A stretch of DNA of 64,000 nucleotides, taken from Claveliimonas acetigenes (lineage in GTDB: Bacteria; Bacillota; Clostridia; Lachnospirales; Lachnospiraceae). Numbering within the stretch: position 1 is the stretch's first letter; each line of letters starts with the position of its first letter. A model generated the notes under the pieces. The model saw only the letters and a program-made list of their open reading frames with translations, was not told the DNA's origin and searched no databases. The stretch lies in NCBI RefSeq assembly GCF_025567385.1, contig NZ_JAOQJU010000007.1, positions 62,001-126,000 on the forward strand, given 5' to 3'. The translations under genes were made by a program, and so were the position numbers. Positions 23,778 to 33,121 of this stretch are shown piece by piece.

Positions 23778-26700
23778 TTATTTAAAATATGCAACGCCTG
23801 ACTCAAATATTTTCATATCCTGTTCGCCATAAATGTTAATTGCCACAGAACGCCCTCTTCTCTCAGAATGCGCCATCTTACCAAGTACACGGCCATCCGG
23901 GCTTGTAATACCTTCGATTGCATAATAGGATCCGTTGACATTCCACTCTTCATCCATACTGATGTTTCCTTCCGGATCACAATATTGGGTAGCAACCTGT
24001 CCATTTGCAAACAATCTGCCAATCCACTCATTGCTCGCAACAAACCGCCCTTCTCCATGAGACGCCGGATTCGTATATACGCCGCCAAGCTCTGCCATCT
24101 GGAGCCATGGAGATTTATTTGTAACAACCTTTGTATATACCATCTTGGAAATATGGCGTCCGATGGTATTGTACGTCAATGTCGGCGAATCTGCTGTCTG
24201 TCCCGTGATTGCTCCATTCGGCACCAGCCCAAGCTTCACAAGCGCCTGGAATCCATTACAGATACCCAGTGCCAGTCCGTCGCGTTCATTCAAAAGCTTC
24301 TGTACCGCCTCCTTAATCTTTGCATTCTGGAAAGCAGTTGCAAAGAACTTAGCAGAACCGTCCGGCTCATCGCCAGCACTGAATCCGCCCGGGAACATAA
24401 TAATCTGAGACTCGTTAATAGCCTTCTCAAATACACCGACAGAATCAACAATATCTGCTGCGTCCATATTCTTAAACACTTTCGTAATTACCTTCGCACC
24501 GGCGCGCTCAAATGCCTTCTTACTGTCATATTCGCAGTTTGTTCCCGGGAATACCGGAATAAAGACGGTCGGCTGTGCAATCTTATGGCTGCAGATATGA
24601 ACCTTCTTTGCATGGAAGCATCCATCTTCTTCCAATCCGCCCTCTTCTGTCTCTTTTCCCGCAACAAAAAACGCTGTCGGTCCGTCCTGGGCACCGGAAT
24701 TCGTCTTAAACACCTTCTCAAGAGTTTCTTTCCATGCATCCACCGCTTCATCAAGAGCAATCACTGTATTACCATATGCAAATACACCATTATCGGTCAC
24801 TTCTCCGATTACCGTATAGGTGATACGAAGCTCGCCCACCTTATCCGCCGGGACTTCCGCAATCAAATCACCAAACGCCGGAGCAAACAACTCTCTCGGA
24901 TCCATATTATGTTCAATCTTTACACCCATGCCATTTCCAAATGCCATCTTGCTTACAGCAGCAATCACGCCGTGGCGATCCGGTACATATGCTGATACGA
25001 TCCTGCCGCTGTGAATATCATCTGAAAACTTGCCGTACTGCTCCATAACCTTCCCGTAATCCGGCAAATCATTCTCATCTGTATCAATTCTAAGCCATAC
25101 CAGTTTATTCCCTGCTTTTTTAAGCTCCGGTGTAATAATATCTTTTTCTTTCGCCACATCAACGGCAAAGGATACCAAGGTAGGCGGAACGTCAATATCT
25201 TCAAAAGTTCCCGACATACTGTCCTTACCGCCAATAGACGGCAGACCAAATCCAAGCTGTGCACTGTAAGCTCCCAAAAGTGCAGTAACCGGATGGCTCC
25301 ATCTGTGCGGGTCTTCTGTCATGCGCCGGAAATATTCCTGGAAGGTAAAGCGAATCTTCTTATAATCGCCGCCGGCAGCTACAATCTTTGCCACAGATTC
25401 TGTCACTGCATACACAGCTCCATGGTATGGACTCCAGCTTGACAAATACGGATCGAATCCGTAACTCATCATCGTCACCGTATCGCAATCCCCTGTAAGC
25501 ACCGGAAGCTTCGCAACCATCGCCTGCGTCTCTGTCATCTGGTACTTTCCGCCATGCGGCATGAATACAGAACCTGCTCCGATGGAACCATCGAACATCT
25601 CAACAAGTCCTTTCTGCGAGCACACATTCAGATCACGCAGCGTATCCAGCCATTTCTCTTTTACGTCATCTACTTCCACTTTATCCGTCAGAATACTGTC
25701 AGCCTTATTCGGAATATCTACCGCAACGGCAGTTTCCTGATGGGCGCCATTGGTATCCAGAAATGCACGGGACAGATTCACGATTTCTTTGCCCCTCCAG
25801 GAAAGAACCAGCCTTGGACTTTCTGTTACAACCGCAACCTCTACCGCCTCCAGATTCTCTTCCTTGGCATATCCCATAAACTCTTCCACATCTTTGGGGT
25901 CAACAACAACTGCCATACGCTCCTGAGACTCAGAAATGGCAATCTCTGTTCCGTCAAGACCTGCATACTTCTTCGGCACCTTATCCAGATCAACTTTCAG
26001 CCCGGCTGCCAGCTCACCGATTGCAACGGACACGCCGCCTGCGCCGAAGTCATTACATTTCTTAATCAAACGGCTTACTTCTTCTCTGCGGAAAAGCCGT
26101 TGTATCTTACGCTCTGTAGGCGGATTTCCCTTCTGAACCTCTGCTCCGCAGGTCTCAATGGATTCTTCTGTATGCACCTTAGAAGAACCTGTAGCGCCGC
26201 CGCAGCCGTCACGCCCGGTACGTCCGCCAAGGAGAATAATAATATCCCCCGGATCAGACGTCTCACGGATAACCGCTCTTCTCGGGGCAGCACCCATAAC
26301 CGCACCAATCTCCATACGTTTCGCAACATAATTGGGATGATAAATTTCCTTTACAGCCCCGGTTGCAAGCCCGATCTGATTTCCATAGGAGCTGTAGCCA
26401 TGGGCAGCTTCCCGGACAAGCTTCTTCTGCGGAAGCTTTCCCTTCATCGTATCTTTTACTGACACGGTCGGGTCTGCAGCGCCGGTCACACGCATTGCCT
26501 GGTATACATAAGTACGTCCTGACAGCGGATCACGGATTGCGCCTCCAAGACAGGTAGCAGCGCCGCCGAAAGGTTCAATCTCCGTCGGGTGGTTATGCGT
26601 CTCATTTTTAAAGTTCACAAGCCACTCTTCTTCCACGCCATCCACCGTTACCGGTACGACAATACTGCAGGCATTGATTTCATCAGACTCTTCCTGGTCA

Positions 26701-27578
26701 TCAAGCTTTCCTTCCTTTTTTAACTTTCTCATTGCCATCAAAGCCAGATCCATCAGGCAGACGAACTTATCCTCCCTGCCTTTAAAAATCTCACTGTGAT
26801 CTGCCAGATACTGCTGATAGGTTCCTTCAATCACAGCTCTATAATCTCCCTCACCAAACGTCACTTCCTTAAGCTCCGTTGAAAAAGTGGTGTGGCGACA
26901 ATGATCTGACCAGTAAGTATCCAATACCCGGATCTCTGTCATAGACGGATCTCTGTCTTCCTCTTCCTTAAAATACTTCTGAATATGAAGGAAGTCTTTA
27001 AATGTCATAGCAAGGCCAAGGGAATCATACAGTTCCTTCAGCACATCTTCAGCCATATCCTTAAATCCATCGAAAATCATAACATCCGCAGGCTCGTCAA
27101 ATACCGTTACCAAAGTCTCCGGTTTCTCCATTCCTGTCTCACGGGAATCTACCGGATTAATGCAATGATTCTTAATCGCCTCAAATTCTTCATCCGTAAT
27201 CTCTCCTTCCACAACGTAGGTTGTAGCTGTCTTGATTACCGGCTTTTCGTCCTCTTTAATAAACTGCACACACTGTACAGCCGAATCAGCACGCTGGTCA
27301 AACTGTCCCGGAAGAAATTCTACAGAAAACACCCTGTTTCCTTCCTCTATCGGGAACTCCTCTTTATATAATACATCAACAGGAGGCTCACTGAAAATTC
27401 CATTACATGCTTTCTCAAAAGTATCATCAGAAAGATTCTCCACATCATAACGAATCAAAATACGGACATTATCCAGTGTCTTAATTCCCAGATATCCTCT
27501 GATTTCATGCCTCAGATCCTTCGCCTGTACTGCAAACTCCGGTTTTTTCTCAACATATACTCGTTTTACACCGTTCAT
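23778..27578 (-). CDS. purL: Phosphoribosylformylglycinamidine synthase, single-chain
   Basis: The enzyme makes formylglycinamidine ribotide from FGAR, glutamine and ATP in purine synthesis. At 1266 aa it is the large single-chain form: an N-terminal PurS-like part (about residues 1-150), a linker, two AIRS-type ATP-binding domains (about 200-950; e.g. NFKNETHNHPTEIEPFGGAATCLGG, GRTGRDGCGGATGSSK) and a C-terminal class I glutaminase (about 1000-1266; PGTNCEYDS, LGICNGFQALVKLG with the Cys nucleophile, and the His/Glu region near ASHGEGRF). The start MNGVKRV follows GTGGAGGAAG; the frame extends 23 codons upstream without a site. It is a monocistronic-looking gene. Confidence 0.97.
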   Translation of the reverse strand: MNGVKRVYVEKKPEFAVQAKDLRHEIRGYLGIKTLDNVRILIRYDVENLSDDTFEKACNGIFSEPPVDVLYKEEFPIEEGNRVFSVEFLPGQFDQRADSAVQCVQFIKEDEKPVIKTATTYVVEGEITDEEFEAIKNHCINPVDSRETGMEKPETLVTVFDEPADVMIFDGFKDMAEDVLKELYDSLGLAMTFKDFLHIQKYFKEEEDRDPSMTEIRVLDTYWSDHCRHTTFSTELKEVTFGEGDYRAVIEGTYQQYLADHSEIFKGREDKFVCLMDLALMAMRKLKKEGKLDDQEESDEINACSIVVPVTVDGVEEEWLVNFKNETHNHPTEIEPFGGAATCLGGAIRDPLSGRTYVYQAMRVTGAADPTVSVKDTMKGKLPQKKLVREAAHGYSSYGNQIGLATGAVKEIYHPNYVAKRMEIGAVMGAAPRRAVIRETSDPGDIIILLGGRTGRDGCGGATGSSKVHTEESIETCGAEVQKGNPPTERKIQRLFRREEVSRLIKKCNDFGAGGVSVAIGELAAGLKVDLDKVPKKYAGLDGTEIAISESQERMAVVVDPKDVEEFMGYAKEENLEAVEVAVVTESPRLVLSWRGKEIVNLSRAFLDTNGAHQETAVAVDIPNKADSILTDKVEVDDVKEKWLDTLRDLNVCSQKGLVEMFDGSIGAGSVFMPHGGKYQMTETQAMVAKLPVLTGDCDTVTMMSYGFDPYLSSWSPYHGAVYAVTESVAKIVAAGGDYKKIRFTFQEYFRRMTEDPHRWSHPVTALLGAYSAQLGFGLPSIGGKDSMSGTFEDIDVPPTLVSFAVDVAKEKDIITPELKKAGNKLVWLRIDTDENDLPDYGKVMEQYGKFSDDIHSGRIVSAYVPDRHGVIAAVSKMAFGNGMGVKIEHNMDPRELFAPAFGDLIAEVPADKVGELRITYTVIGEVTDNGVFAYGNTVIALDEAVDAWKETLEKVFKTNSGAQDGPTAFFVAGKETEEGGLEEDGCFHAKKVHICSHKIAQPTVFIPVFPGTNCEYDSKKAFERAGAKVITKVFKNMDAADIVDSVGVFEKAINESQIIMFPGGFSAGDEPDGSAKFFATAFQNAKIKEAVQKLLNERDGLALGICNGFQALVKLGLVPNGAITGQTADSPTLTYNTIGRHISKMVYTKVVTNKSPWLQMAELGGVYTNPASHGEGRFVASNEWIGRLFANGQVATQYCDPEGNISMDEEWNVNGSYYAIEGITSPDGRVLGKMAHSERRGRSVAINIYGEQDMKIFESGVAYFK

Positions 27579-27662
27579 AAAACTTCCTCCACTTATTTTT
27601 TTAATCTTTATCTCATAATAGCACGCCCGTGCCATTAGTGAAAGCAATATCTTGCAATTCTT

Positions 27663-28364
27663 TTATGCGTTATGCCTATTTTTTGTCTTTTTCCCCCATA
27701 GGAAAAAGACGGCAGCCAGTAGGATAAGCCCTCCCACAAAACATGCTCCTATCCGCATAACCATATCATAAAAGAAGCCTTCCGGCAACATTCGGATCAT
27801 ATAATCCGTCTCCGGGTCAAACAGCCATAAATCATTTGTAAAAAAGATTTCATGGAAAATCGTAAAATACTTATTAAAATCTGATGCAAATAAAACTCCC
27901 ATCACTACCGTCAGACCCCCGCAAATGCCCAGCGCCTGGAAATAGGCTCTTGGAAGCGCCTCTCCTAAATTCACTTTCCGAAATGCAAGAATCAGAAAAA
28001 GAAGTACAGAACCACCAAGCAGTATCCACCGCAATTTCAGACCGCCAAGGAACAGATTCTTCACATCTGCCATATGCAGCCTGTCCTGTTCATTAAAAAA
28101 ATCCTGTTCTTTTCCTTCCACCGTTGTTATCACAGACAATTCTTCCCTCTGGCCAATCAGATATGCCATCATCTTGTCCGTAACATCCATCACGTCAGAC
28201 ATCTCCATCCCTAACGCTTCCGTCACTCCATATTTTTCATATTCTCTCTCATAGAATCTATATTCAGAATCTCCATAAATTGCCACCTGGAAACTGGTAA
28301 GCAAAAGTGCAATAATCAGAAAAATCATTGCTGCCGCCGCCATTACCTTTTCAAACTTCTTCAT
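27663..28364 (-). CDS. TIGR01906/DUF1461 family membrane protein
   Basis: The 233-aa protein has four hydrophobic segments (about residues 8-27, 112-130, 141-160 and 206-226) and an outside loop between the first and second. Family landmarks are FFNEQDRLHMADVKNLF before the second helix and FHEIFFTNDLWLFDPETD...MLPEGFF before the last. The biochemical role is unknown. It lies between the purL start and the helicase gene on the same strand, with gaps of about 85 bases each way. Confidence 0.8.
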   Translation of the reverse strand: MKKFEKVMAAAAMIFLIIALLLTSFQVAIYGDSEYRFYEREYEKYGVTEALGMEMSDVMDVTDKMMAYLIGQREELSVITTVEGKEQDFFNEQDRLHMADVKNLFLGGLKLRWILLGGSVLLFLILAFRKVNLGEALPRAYFQALGICGGLTVVMGVLFASDFNKYFTIFHEIFFTNDLWLFDPETDYMIRMLPEGFFYDMVMRIGACFVGGLILLAAVFFLWGKKTKNRHNA

Positions 28365-28451
28365 CCTACAACATTCACCTCTGCTAATATTTATCCGATT
28401 ATTATTTTAACACAGGAGTTTGTGATAATCACTCTTTTTTATAAATAATAC

Positions 28452-30809
28452 CTAAAGATTGCCTTCCCAAAATTCCCGGAGCATCGCTCCCACACTGGAA
28501 ATCGTACATTGTCGGATGTCCTTCCACTCCCGCGGAAAGGTCTCCTGATACCCGGGTTCTCTGAATCTTTCATCTAAAAGCAGGATAATCCCTCTGTCTT
28601 CCTCAGTCCGGATTACCCGTCCCGCAGACTGCTGCACCTTGTTCATTCCCGGATATACATAAGCATAATCAAATCCTCTTACGCCCCTTGCGTCAAAATA
28701 ATCCTTCAAAAGTTCCCTCTCCCTGCATACCTGGGGAAGACCGGTTCCCACAATTGCCGCACCAATCAGCTTATCCTCTGACAAGTCAATTCCTTCTGAA
28801 AAAATACCGCCCATTACGCAAAACCCCATCAGGCTCCCTTCCCTCGCTTCTTCAAAGCTCTCCAGAAAGATTTCTCTTGCTTCCTCTGACATATAAGGAG
28901 CCTGTATCAGGCAATCCACACACGCTCCCCTGTCTTCTACCATCTCTGCAAACACGGTATAGACCTCTTCCATGAATCTGTAAGAAGGAAAAAATGCCAT
29001 ATAATTTCCCTTCTTCGCCAAGGCCGCCGTAAGCAAGTATTCTGCATAGCGCCGATACATCTTTTCTCCCCGCAGTGTATATTTGGTGCTGACATCTGTC
29101 CCCAATACCAGGAGCCTGTTATCCGGTGGAAATACCGACTCCGCATATACGGCATAATCATCTTTCTCGGTACTGAGAAGTTGTTTATAATAATGAATCG
29201 GCAGCAAGGTGGCAGAAAAGAATATCGTACTGTTTCCTTTTTCCAGGTACTCTTTCAGGTTCACAGCCGGATTTACGCAAAACAGACGGATCTGAAATCT
29301 TCCGTCTTTTTCCAACTCACAATAAATAAGATAATTCTCATCCAAATGTTCGTATACACTCACAAAATTCCTTACCGTAAAGTACAGATTCAGCACTTCC
29401 TCTCTTACCGCCTCATCCTTGTACTCTTCCAGGAAGCGTTCCAGCTCTGCTATAACCTGCAAAAGCTTCAGATAAATATGTGTCGCGCTGTTTAGCACCT
29501 GAATCCCATCGCACTCCCGCTTAAGCTCCAGAAGCTGCTTATTACACTCGTCCAATCTTCCCGCAAGCCTGCCATCCATGTGCTTCACCAGCCTTCTCAC
29601 ATGCAGGACATCCTCTTTATACAGGCTTGCGCTATACATCTTGCGCCCGCGCTCCACCAGATTATGAGCCTCATCAATTAAAAACAAATACTCCCCTTTC
29701 ACACCTTCTCCAAAAAAGCGCTTCAAATGGGCATTCGGATCGAATACATAATTATAATCACAGATAACAGCATCCACCCATTGCGCCGTATCAAGTCCCA
29801 ATTCAAAAGGGCAGACTTTCCACTTCTCAGCCTGTGCCTCCAGCACAGGACGGCTGATTTTCTTCTGTGTTGTAATCAATTCAAACACCGCATCATTCAC
29901 TCTGTCAAAATGTCCTTTTGCATAGGGGCAATAGTCCGGGTTACAATCTGTCTTTTCACAAAAACAGATTTTCTCCTTCGCCGTCAACGTAATGACTTTA
30001 TACTCTAACCCTCTCTCGGCAAGAATCCCAAACGCCTGCTCTGCCACCGTCCTGGTTATTGTCTTAGCCGTAAGATAAAAGAGTTTCTCTCCCAATCCTT
30101 CTCCAACTGCTTTCACGGAAGGAAAGACGGCAGCCATCGTCTTCCCCACACCGGTCGGTGCCTGGATAAAGAGCTTTTTTCTTCGCATAATTGTACGATA
30201 CACAGAAGCCGCCAGTTTCTTCTGACCTTCTCTGTATTCATAGGGAAACACAATCTTTTTTATAGAAACATCCCGAATCTTCTTCCATTCCGCCTGAAAA
30301 TGCGCCCACTTCTCATATCTCGCCACCAATTCCAAAAACCATTCTTCCAGCTCGTGAGTCTGGTACTCTTCCCGGAAACGGCGCACTTCTTCTGTCTCCA
30401 TATTACAGTACGTCATCTGCACTCCAATCTGTGCAAGCCCCTGCTTCTCAGCGTAAATGCAAGCGTAACACTTCGCCTGAGCCAAATGAACGGCTATCGG
30501 CTCCTTCAGGCTGTCAAGCTCCTTAAAAACCCCTTTAATCTCGTCAATCCAGACACCGTCCTCACCATCGATCACGCCGTCTGCCCGGCCTTCCACCTGT
30601 ATATCGAACTCTTCAAAAGGAATCACCCGCTTCAATGTCACTTCCGCATGGTAGTCCGCCCCCATCTGCCTCTGAATCTTACGGTGCAGTTTCGCTCCAA
30701 GCTGCATGGCATCTTTATCCATCGTCGCTACCCGGTTGTCTATATCTCCGCTCCGCAATATAAATTCTACCAAATTGCGGACGGAAATCCTAATCAGCTG
30801 CTTCTCCAT
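28452..30809 (-). CDS. PD-(D/E)XK nuclease fused to XPD/DinG-type Fe-S helicase
   Basis: The 785-aa protein combines an N-terminal nuclease-like domain (about residues 1-180), with Asp77 in EGRADGV and the E-x-K pair of IDEIKG (Glu90, Lys92), and a superfamily 2 helicase. Walker A is APTGVGKT (217-224). The Fe-S cluster Cys candidates are 282, 284, 289, 294 and 333. The DEAH box is LIDEAHNL (379-382). Late helicase motifs include SAGRVIRTEEDRG. The Fe-S layout marks the XPD/DinG family of 5'-3' DNA helicases. GGAGGGAGGAAG precedes the chosen ATG. It is third in the SOS-type operon at 32966-28452, 13 bases after the TIGR03915 gene. Confidence 0.9.
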   Translation of the reverse strand: MEKQLIRISVRNLVEFILRSGDIDNRVATMDKDAMQLGAKLHRKIQRQMGADYHAEVTLKRVIPFEEFDIQVEGRADGVIDGEDGVWIDEIKGVFKELDSLKEPIAVHLAQAKCYACIYAEKQGLAQIGVQMTYCNMETEEVRRFREEYQTHELEEWFLELVARYEKWAHFQAEWKKIRDVSIKKIVFPYEYREGQKKLAASVYRTIMRRKKLFIQAPTGVGKTMAAVFPSVKAVGEGLGEKLFYLTAKTITRTVAEQAFGILAERGLEYKVITLTAKEKICFCEKTDCNPDYCPYAKGHFDRVNDAVFELITTQKKISRPVLEAQAEKWKVCPFELGLDTAQWVDAVICDYNYVFDPNAHLKRFFGEGVKGEYLFLIDEAHNLVERGRKMYSASLYKEDVLHVRRLVKHMDGRLAGRLDECNKQLLELKRECDGIQVLNSATHIYLKLLQVIAELERFLEEYKDEAVREEVLNLYFTVRNFVSVYEHLDENYLIYCELEKDGRFQIRLFCVNPAVNLKEYLEKGNSTIFFSATLLPIHYYKQLLSTEKDDYAVYAESVFPPDNRLLVLGTDVSTKYTLRGEKMYRRYAEYLLTAALAKKGNYMAFFPSYRFMEEVYTVFAEMVEDRGACVDCLIQAPYMSEEAREIFLESFEEAREGSLMGFCVMGGIFSEGIDLSEDKLIGAAIVGTGLPQVCRERELLKDYFDARGVRGFDYAYVYPGMNKVQQSAGRVIRTEEDRGIILLLDERFREPGYQETFPREWKDIRQCTISSVGAMLREFWEGNL

Positions 30810-30822
30810 CTTCCTCCCTCCG

Positions 30823-31593
30823 TCAGGATGCATCAAATTCTGTCATATTCACTCTATACCAAAGTGGCAGATGCTGCCTCTGACACCTGGGATTCGATCT
30901 TTCTTCTATGGAAATCGTCCGGCAAAAGCCCTTCCAAAGCTCTGAAAAATGCCGCTCCGCCTCTGATATATTCCTCGTCTTCTCAAAATCTAACGTATCA
31001 TCAGACGCCAGAACCCACCTTTTGCCTGCTTCATGAAGCGCTATCTCCCGGTGGTTTTTGTCATATATCATCCAATTCTCTGTAGGCAGCCGGTCCGAAA
31101 AATGAGGAGCAAGGCAGGTAAGAACCCGGTTCTTTGGCGTAATCTCTGCAAACAGGATTCCTCCCTCCAATTCCCGAAAGCGTAGAAATCCCTTTAACTG
31201 GTGTGCCTCTCCGTCCACGCTTCTGCTCATCTCAAATACCTTCTCCACCATTGGATGGCTCAGATGATCCATAATCTTCGTACTGTCGGGAATCCTTCTT
31301 GCTTCCAGCATCGCCCCTAATATAGCATTTCCTTTCTCTTCACGCTCCGAAAGAGCCGCATGATAGATATCCCAATAGGCTCTCTCTCCCAAATGCCGGA
31401 GAATCATCTTCTCCACAGCCAGTGCTTTTCTTTCGCTTTCTTCTATCTCGCAGTACTCGCAAAACAATTCCTGCTCTACCTTTCCACGAAAGACAATCCC
31501 GCAGGTATCCGAATCTCTTCCCGACTTCCATGCCTCATAGACTGCCGAGAAAATTCCGGTAACACTATCCGTGCAGATATACATCTTTCTCAT
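30823..31593 (-). CDS. TIGR03915/DUF4130 family probable DNA metabolism protein
   Basis: The 256-aa protein starts MRKMYICTDSVTGIFSAVYE, a landmark of the family that is found linked with a radical SAM protein (TIGR03916) in many bacteria. Middle blocks HQLKGFLRFREL and ILFAEITPKNRVL...LAPHFSDRL, and LWKGFCRTISIEERSNPRCQ near the end, are also typical. It often carries or neighbours a uracil-DNA glycosylase domain elsewhere; none is present in this copy. The start follows GGAGGTGGGCTGC and overlaps the radical SAM gene by 29 bases, so translation is coupled. Function inferred to be DNA processing. Confidence 0.88.
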   Translation of the reverse strand: MRKMYICTDSVTGIFSAVYEAWKSGRDSDTCGIVFRGKVEQELFCEYCEIEESERKALAVEKMILRHLGERAYWDIYHAALSEREEKGNAILGAMLEARRIPDSTKIMDHLSHPMVEKVFEMSRSVDGEAHQLKGFLRFRELEGGILFAEITPKNRVLTCLAPHFSDRLPTENWMIYDKNHREIALHEAGKRWVLASDDTLDFEKTRNISEAERHFSELWKGFCRTISIEERSNPRCQRQHLPLWYRVNMTEFDAS

Positions 31594-32899
31594 GCAGCCC
31601 ACCTCCAAACTTTACATCATCGAACAAAGATAACTGCCTGTATGTCATTCCCGCCACGCCTTGCGGCAGCCGTTCCTTTGTATTCAGAAGATTACGCGTA
31701 ATATAATCTTCCTCCATCTTTACAGGATACAGCATTCTCCCATTACAGGTCAGAAAATACATGGCGCGCTTCAATACCACGCCCATCTTCTTAAGATCCG
31801 GAAAATCCAGCGTTCCCAGCCGTCTTGCCTTCACAATCCGCATAGCAGACTTATATCCCAGCCCCGGAACGCGAAGCAGCATCTCATAACTGGCACGGTT
31901 CACTTCCACCGGAAATACTTCAAGATTCCGAAGCGCCCAATTGCACTTGGGATCCAGCAAGATATTAAAATTAGGATTCTCTTCCGAAAGAAGCTCCTTC
32001 GCCTCAAAATGATAATAACGGAGCAGCCAGTCCGCCTGATAGAGCCTGTGCTCTCTGAGAAGCGGCGGTCCCTCGTCCGTCCTTGCCGGAAGATTCTTAT
32101 CCTCATTCACATGGATAAAAGCAGAATAAAATACCCTCTTAAGTCCAAACTTCTGATAGAGCGCCTCCGCCACATTGATAATCTGATAATCTGTCTCTGG
32201 TGTAGCTCCAATAATCATCTGCGTACTCTGTCCTGCCGGAACAAATCTGGGTGCATTCCGGTACAGAGCTATCTCTTGCTTATTCTCTTCCATCCTATTC
32301 TGTACCAGACGCATCGGTTCCAGAATCGTCTTCCGGGTCTTGTGGGGCGCCAGAAGCTTAAGTCCCTCTGCCGTAGGAAGCTCTAAGTTCACGCTCATCC
32401 TGTCTGCCAGAAGCCCCAGCCTGTAAACCAGCTCTCTGCTGGCTCCCGGAATTGCCTTCACATGAATGTACCCCTGGAAATGATACTCTACACGTAATTT
32501 GTACAAGGCCGCATACAAAAGCTCCATCGTATAATCCGGGCTCTTCAGAACCCCTGAGCTAAGAAAAAGCCCCTCTATATAATTTCTGCGATAAAATTCC
32601 ATGGTAAGATTACAGATCTCATCCGGCGTAAAGGATGCCCTTTTCACATCATTACTCCGGCGGTTAATACAATACTTACAGTCATAGACACATTCATTCG
32701 TAAACAGAATCTTAAGCAAAGAGATGCATCTTCCATCCGCCGAGAAACTGTGACAGATTCCCGACTGCTGACAGCTCCCGATACCGGTTCCGTCACTCTT
32801 ACGTTCCGTACCGCTGGAAGTACAAGCCACATCATACTTCGCTGCATCTGTTAAAATATTCAGCTTTTCATAGACTGTCATTGATTCCTGTAATCTCAT
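31565..32899 (-). CDS. TIGR03916 family DNA modification/repair radical SAM protein
   Basis: This 444-aa radical SAM enzyme has the cluster motif C70-x3-C74-x2-C77 (CVYDCKYC) and further Cys upstream (26, 43, 49, 58) that could bind a second cluster. The barrel includes FLSSGVLKSPDYTMELL. A helix-hairpin-helix, RVPGLGYKSAMRIVKAR (about 343-359), should bind DNA. Residues 422-426 read QLSLF, the canonical sliding-clamp-binding pentapeptide. The family is named a putative DNA modification/repair protein; the reaction is unknown. GGAGGTGCC precedes the ATG. First gene of the LexA-box operon. The long open frame starts eight codons earlier (32923), without a ribosome binding site. Confidence 0.92.
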   Translation of the reverse strand: MRLQESMTVYEKLNILTDAAKYDVACTSSGTERKSDGTGIGSCQQSGICHSFSADGRCISLLKILFTNECVYDCKYCINRRSNDVKRASFTPDEICNLTMEFYRRNYIEGLFLSSGVLKSPDYTMELLYAALYKLRVEYHFQGYIHVKAIPGASRELVYRLGLLADRMSVNLELPTAEGLKLLAPHKTRKTILEPMRLVQNRMEENKQEIALYRNAPRFVPAGQSTQMIIGATPETDYQIINVAEALYQKFGLKRVFYSAFIHVNEDKNLPARTDEGPPLLREHRLYQADWLLRYYHFEAKELLSEENPNFNILLDPKCNWALRNLEVFPVEVNRASYEMLLRVPGLGYKSAMRIVKARRLGTLDFPDLKKMGVVLKRAMYFLTCNGRMLYPVKMEEDYITRNLLNTKERLPQGVAGMTYRQLSLFDDVKFGGGLHEKDVYLHG

Positions 32900-32917
32900 A
32901 AGGCACCTCCGTCGCAT

Positions 32918-32966
32918 GAACATTTGTTCTTTTTTACATTATACAAACACATGTTCTTCCTGTCAA
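32918..32966 (-). promoter_or_regulatory. SOS-type promoter with two LexA boxes
   Basis: On the minus strand TTGACA (32961-32966) and TATAAT (32938-32943) are exactly 17 bases apart. One LexA-like box, GAACATGTGTTT (32945-32956), lies in the spacer. A second, perfect GAACAAATGTTC (32918-32929), lies just past the start point. Both fit GAAC-N4-GTT(C/T) known from Bacillus and Clostridium. LexA bound at either would block transcription of the three-gene repair operon. Confidence 0.88.
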
Positions 32967-32977
32967 TACCTTATCGG

Positions 32978-33028
32978 AACAAAGCGGACAAGTCCGCCTC
33001 GAACTCCCTCTATTCCTATATCATAAAA
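32978..33028. repeat. Dispersed repeat fragment
   Basis: Bases 32978-32999 repeat 14122-14143, including GCGGACAAGTCCGC, and 33013-33028 repeat TTCCTATATCATAAAA from 994-1009. It is a mosaic of the two words found separately in the other repeat blocks. Confidence 0.7.
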
Positions 33029-33085
33029 ATACCGGCAGACCCACAGCCACGCTCCAGGAACTGAGCATCTATTTACAGGCTGCCG
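33023..33085 (-). terminator. Possible terminator of the 87-aa gene
   Basis: On the minus strand CGGCAG (33080-33085) pairs with CTGCCG (33033-33038), followed by GTATTTTTATG. The stem is only six base pairs with a long interior. Confidence 0.35.
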
Positions 33086-33121
33086 ATCTGCATCTCTCCG
33101 CATCTTGCCTTCCGGCCATTC

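Noticed and set aside
23868..24995. 375-codon plus-strand frame opposite purL
   Set aside because: Antisense shadow of a highly conserved gene; composition is not protein-like.
30823..31608. Uracil-DNA glycosylase domain in the TIGR03915 protein
   Set aside because: The protein is 256 aa and shows only the TIGR03915/DUF4130 part. No glycosylase motif is visible.
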